A DNA stretch of 62,766 nt from an uncultured bacterium (lineage in GTDB: Bacteria > Bacillota > Clostridia > Lachnospirales > Lachnospiraceae), in NCBI GenBank assembly GCA_937893485.1, contig CALBJL010000049.1:1-62766 (forward strand). Direction: 5' to 3'. Position 1 is the first letter of the stretch. Every line of letters starts with the position of its first letter. The translations under genes and the position numbers were made by a program. Shown here piece after piece: positions 60,398 to 62,766 of this stretch. The notes below the pieces were generated by a model that saw only the letters and a list, made by a program, of their open reading frames with translations, searched no databases and was not told where the DNA came from.

Positions 60398-61174
60398 ATG
60401 AGAGAAGTGATAACAGATGGCAGCATTTGTCTGGATGATGAATATGGTTTTACCTATCATGTTGCGGATATACGATATATTGAGCGTGAGGATGAAAGCT
60501 ATTGCTATGAGTTTCGACCGGATTATAGTGTGATAGAGTTGTTAAATGTGAAGATTTATCAGGGGATTCCCGGATTGGATCTGAGTTTGAAAAAAGAGGT
60601 CTATGTGCGTGAAAATATGGTTCCGGTTTTTATCAGTGAGCGGACTCCAGGGGAGAATCGCGAGGATCTATGGGAGCTGCTAAAGGCATGCAATATGGAA
60701 TATCTCAATCGTCTGGAGTGGCTGATTCGTACCGACACGCGATATCCAGGGGACGGATTTTATGTATGCAGAGCCGAAAAAAGGAAAATTGTTTGTATTT
60801 CGTCTATCGCAGAGCTTGGAAATCGCAGCTCAGTAATCAGCCGGAAGGTGCTGGAAGTGATTTGTGCAGGTGGAGAGATTCATACGGATGCATTTACCAT
60901 CTCAGACAGTAACCGTAGATCCTATTATGAATTGTTTCTGGCATTATATACATGTGAAAAAAAGTATATGGACGACAGGCGCAGGGATGGAATTGGAAAG
61001 TCTGTAAAACAGGGAAAATATACCGGAAGATCTCGAATTAAACTCGATCCACTGGAAATGCAGGAGATTTTTGAGGCGTATGAGGCAGGAACGCTGACCA
61101 GCAAAGCGGCAGCAGAGCGGTTGGGCATCAGTGCGTCGACTTTTTATAGGAGATATAAAGAATATCATAAATAA
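60398..61174 (+). CDS. HipA-N1/HipS-like domain fused to a recombinase-type HTH
   Basis: The 258-residue protein has two parts. Residues about 36-125 read like the HipA N1 (HipS) domain: FRPDYSVIELL, GIPGLDLSLKKEVYVRENMV, PVFISERTPGENREDLWELL and RTDTRYPGDGFYV, corresponding to the family's FFENLLPEG and D-x-x-GA landmarks. The C-terminal 55 residues (about 198-258) look like the linker and DNA-binding tail of serine recombinases (RRRDGIGKSVKQGKYTGRSR, then TSKAAAERLGISASTFYRRY), but there is no recombinase catalytic domain. It is probably a DNA-binding antitoxin for the kinase upstream. The assignment is by motif reading and needs structure-based support. Confidence 0.6.
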   Translation: MREVITDGSICLDDEYGFTYHVADIRYIEREDESYCYEFRPDYSVIELLNVKIYQGIPGLDLSLKKEVYVRENMVPVFISERTPGENREDLWELLKACNMEYLNRLEWLIRTDTRYPGDGFYVCRAEKRKIVCISSIAELGNRSSVISRKVLEVICAGGEIHTDAFTISDSNRRSYYELFLALYTCEKKYMDDRRRDGIGKSVKQGKYTGRSRIKLDPLEMQEIFEAYEAGTLTSKAAAERLGISASTFYRRYKEYHK

Positions 61175-61202
61175 TAGGCAAAAGATGAGGGTGAAGCATC
61201 AG

Positions 61203-61231
61203 TTGCCTATCACACTTTTTTCCGCTATAAT
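61203..61231 (+). promoter_or_regulatory. Promoter of the alpha/beta hydrolase gene
   Basis: TTGCCT, 17-bp spacer, TATAAT (61226-61231), 85 bases before the start. Confidence 0.7.
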
Positions 61232-61315
61232 ATTGCAGGGATTCTAATATCGGATTAAAGTATAAAAAACGGAAAAGGTCAATTACGGGTTGGAAAGGCT
61301 GGGAGATAAAAAGCA

Positions 61316-62197
61316 ATGATGAAGAAAATTTTTTACAAACAGCGCGCAGATTTTGAGCGTTCCACTGCCGCGCGGGATAAGGAGCTGACATTTCCGGAGG
61401 ATGTCTGTGAGACAAAGGATATCCGTTACAGTGAGGATGCGTGCGATGCCCATCGCATGGACATCTTTCGTCCGAAGGGAAGGGAGCAGGAGATTTTGCC
61501 GGTGATCGTAAATATTCACGGCGGTGGTCTGGTGCTTGGCAGCAAGGAATTTAACCGGTTTTATTGTGCCAAATTGAGTGAACAGGGATTTCTGGTATAC
61601 AGTCTTGAGTACCGGCTGGTGCCGGATTGTACAATTTTCGATCAGATTTCTGATCTTTCACTGGCGATGGAAGCGATCAGGGAGCGCCTGTCACGCGATC
61701 AGGGGGATGCGGAGCATGTCTATGCAGTCGCAGACAGCGGTGGTGCCTGCCTCTTGACGTATTTTGCCGCAATGCAAAACAACCGGGAGCTGGCGGATGC
61801 TGCACAGATTACGCCGTCGCAGCTGCCGCTTCGCGCACTCGGTCTTATCAGCGGAATGTTTTATACGACAGGCTTTGATCAGATCGGCTTATTCCTGCCG
61901 AAATACCTCTATGGCAGAAACTATAAAAAGGGAGCCTTTGCGCCTTACGTGAATCCGGAGCATCCGGCAGTCGTCGGTTCTCTGCCTCCGTGTTATCTGG
62001 TCACGAGTAAAAAGGACCATTTGCAGCGTTATACCCTGCGCTTTAAGCAGGCGCTCGCAGACAATCAGGTGCCTTACCGCCTGCAAAATTTTTGCAAAAA
62101 TCCACAACTGACCCATGCGTTTAGCGTGTTTTTCCCTTTTTTAAAGGAGAGTGACGAATCCATACAGTGCATGGTCGATTTTTTGAGGAAATATTAG
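61316..62197 (+). CDS. Alpha/beta hydrolase, HSL-like
   Basis: The 293-residue esterase-type protein has the oxyanion motif NIHGGGLVLGS (about 65-75), a nucleophile elbow ADSGGACLL (Ser near 142) in which the usual first Gly of GxSxG is Ala, the acid Asp in TSKKDHLQRY (about 241-245) and the His in THAFSVF (about 266-272). This is the HSL (hormone-sensitive lipase) group of carboxylesterases. The substrate is unknown. Tandem ATGs at 61316 and 61319 follow GGGAG. It is a single gene. Confidence 0.85.
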   Translation: MMKKIFYKQRADFERSTAARDKELTFPEDVCETKDIRYSEDACDAHRMDIFRPKGREQEILPVIVNIHGGGLVLGSKEFNRFYCAKLSEQGFLVYSLEYRLVPDCTIFDQISDLSLAMEAIRERLSRDQGDAEHVYAVADSGGACLLTYFAAMQNNRELADAAQITPSQLPLRALGLISGMFYTTGFDQIGLFLPKYLYGRNYKKGAFAPYVNPEHPAVVGSLPPCYLVTSKKDHLQRYTLRFKQALADNQVPYRLQNFCKNPQLTHAFSVFFPFLKESDESIQCMVDFLRKY

Positions 62198-62220
62198 AAT
62201 TGTTGTAGTTAAATCTTCCA

Positions 62221-62249
62221 TTGAATTTCAAGTATTTAGAAATTATAAT
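62221..62249 (+). promoter_or_regulatory. Promoter of the HD-domain gene
   Basis: TTGAAT (62221-62226), 17-bp spacer, TATAAT (62244-62249), 65 bases before the start codon. Confidence 0.75.
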
Positions 62250-62313
62250 GGAAACGTACATGATGAGATTGTTAGATTTTAAATGAAAATCGCAGGAAAG
62301 AAAGTGTGAAAAT

Positions 62314-62766
62314 AATGATGCAATTAACAGTCGAGGAACAGAAACGACTGAATCAAATCCTGAATCAATACCGCACCCACGAGAAAATACAAGAGATGCG
62401 CCGCTATATTCAGCATGGGGCGATCACGACCTACGATCATGCAGAGCGGGTGACAGCGATGTGCTTCTGGCTGAACCGCAGGCTACATCTGGGAGCGGAT
62501 GAGAGGGCGCTGGTGCTGGGCGCATATTTGCATGACTTTTATCTGTATGACTGGCATGTAAATGGCAAGTCACACAGACTGCATGGTTATCATCACCCGG
62601 TTACATCCTGTGAGAATGCGGTGCATTATTTTCATGTGGATCAACGGATTCAGCAAATGATCCGGTCGCATATGTGGCCACTCACGATCACGCGGATGCC
62701 GGGCAGCCGTGAGGCGTGGATTCTATGTTTCGCAGATAAATGCATCTCCATTTCGGAGACATTGCT
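62314..62766 (+). CDS. HD-domain phosphohydrolase, 3' end missing
   Basis: An open frame of 151 codons runs to the window end without a stop. It has the HD-domain order: first His in TYDHAERVTAM, the HD pair in AYLHDFYLYDWH, the next His in GYHHPVTSCENA and CFADKCIS near the end. Such proteins hydrolyse nucleotides or phosphomonoesters with metal help. ATGs at 62314 and 62317 lie about 15 bases from AGGAAAG, so the ribosome binding site is weak. The gene is cut by the window edge. Confidence 0.75.

Overview
The window reads as chromosome of a low-to-mid GC Gram-positive Clostridia, most likely a Lachnospiraceae gut anaerobe. Evidence is the gene content (rapZ-whiA, hprK, type III glutamine synthetase, class II aldolase, ECF-type cobalt/nickel transporter, FeoA-FeoA-FeoB, Clostridium-kluyveri-type 4-hydroxybutyrate dehydrogenase), strong AGGAGG ribosome binding sites and TTGACA/TATAAT promoters. 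A zinc-ribbon/HTH protein resembling a flagellar-region regulator hints at a motile genus such as Roseburia; this genus-level guess is weak.

Layout. 0-13.3 kb: cell-surface and regulatory genes (DHHW protein, ECF sigma factor with membrane anti-sigma partner, DUF4349 lipoprotein, Ig-like surface protein, WYL regulator pair, PAP2-like protein, MATE exporter, MerR regulator with a classic 19-bp-spacer promoter, secreted protein). 13.4-29.8 kb: housekeeping core (pyrG, ftsH-uvrC, hprK, M18 aminopeptidase-murB-rapZ-whiA-lipid kinase, fba, glnN, yigZ). 29.9-44.4 kb: class A PBP, Rpn/PD-(D/E)XK-like protein with coding repeats, aldo/keto reductase, a secreted protein, cbiMQO, tRNA-Gln(CUG), a NadX-like/2-hydroxyacid dehydrogenase pair, LUD protein, endonuclease III, membrane-anchored XRE regulator, DtxR-family regulator. 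44.6-47.5 kb: feoAAB plus a 43-residue Cys-rich partner. 47.7-59.4 kb: a polyamine-to-4-hydroxybutyrate island. 59.5-62.8 kb: a split HipA-like pair, an alpha/beta hydrolase and the start of an HD-domain gene.

The polyamine island supplies N-carbamoylputrescine amidase, putrescine aminotransferase, an aldehyde dehydrogenase, GABA aminotransferase and 4-hydroxybutyrate dehydrogenase, so together they could take N-carbamoylputrescine to putrescine, 4-aminobutyraldehyde, GABA, succinate semialdehyde and 4-hydroxybutyrate. No agmatine deiminase is present; a metal-dependent amidohydrolase sits in the operon where one might be expected. Both aminotransferase leaders carry an intrinsic terminator just after the promoter.

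The most unusual items are: (1) a roughly 470-bp non-coding element at 20125-20594 with 17-bp terminal inverted repeats and extensive internal pairing, a second copy of whose end forms the first 51 bases of the window in opposite orientation; (2) a two-gene unit in which a HipA-like kinase without its N-terminal N1 domain is followed by a protein that appears to fuse an N1/HipS-like domain to a serine-recombinase-type DNA-binding tail; (3) the amidohydrolase-containing polyamine operon and its leader terminators; (4) a WhiA lacking about 42 residues of its first LAGLIDADG lobe. All functional statements rest on sequence reading without database searches.
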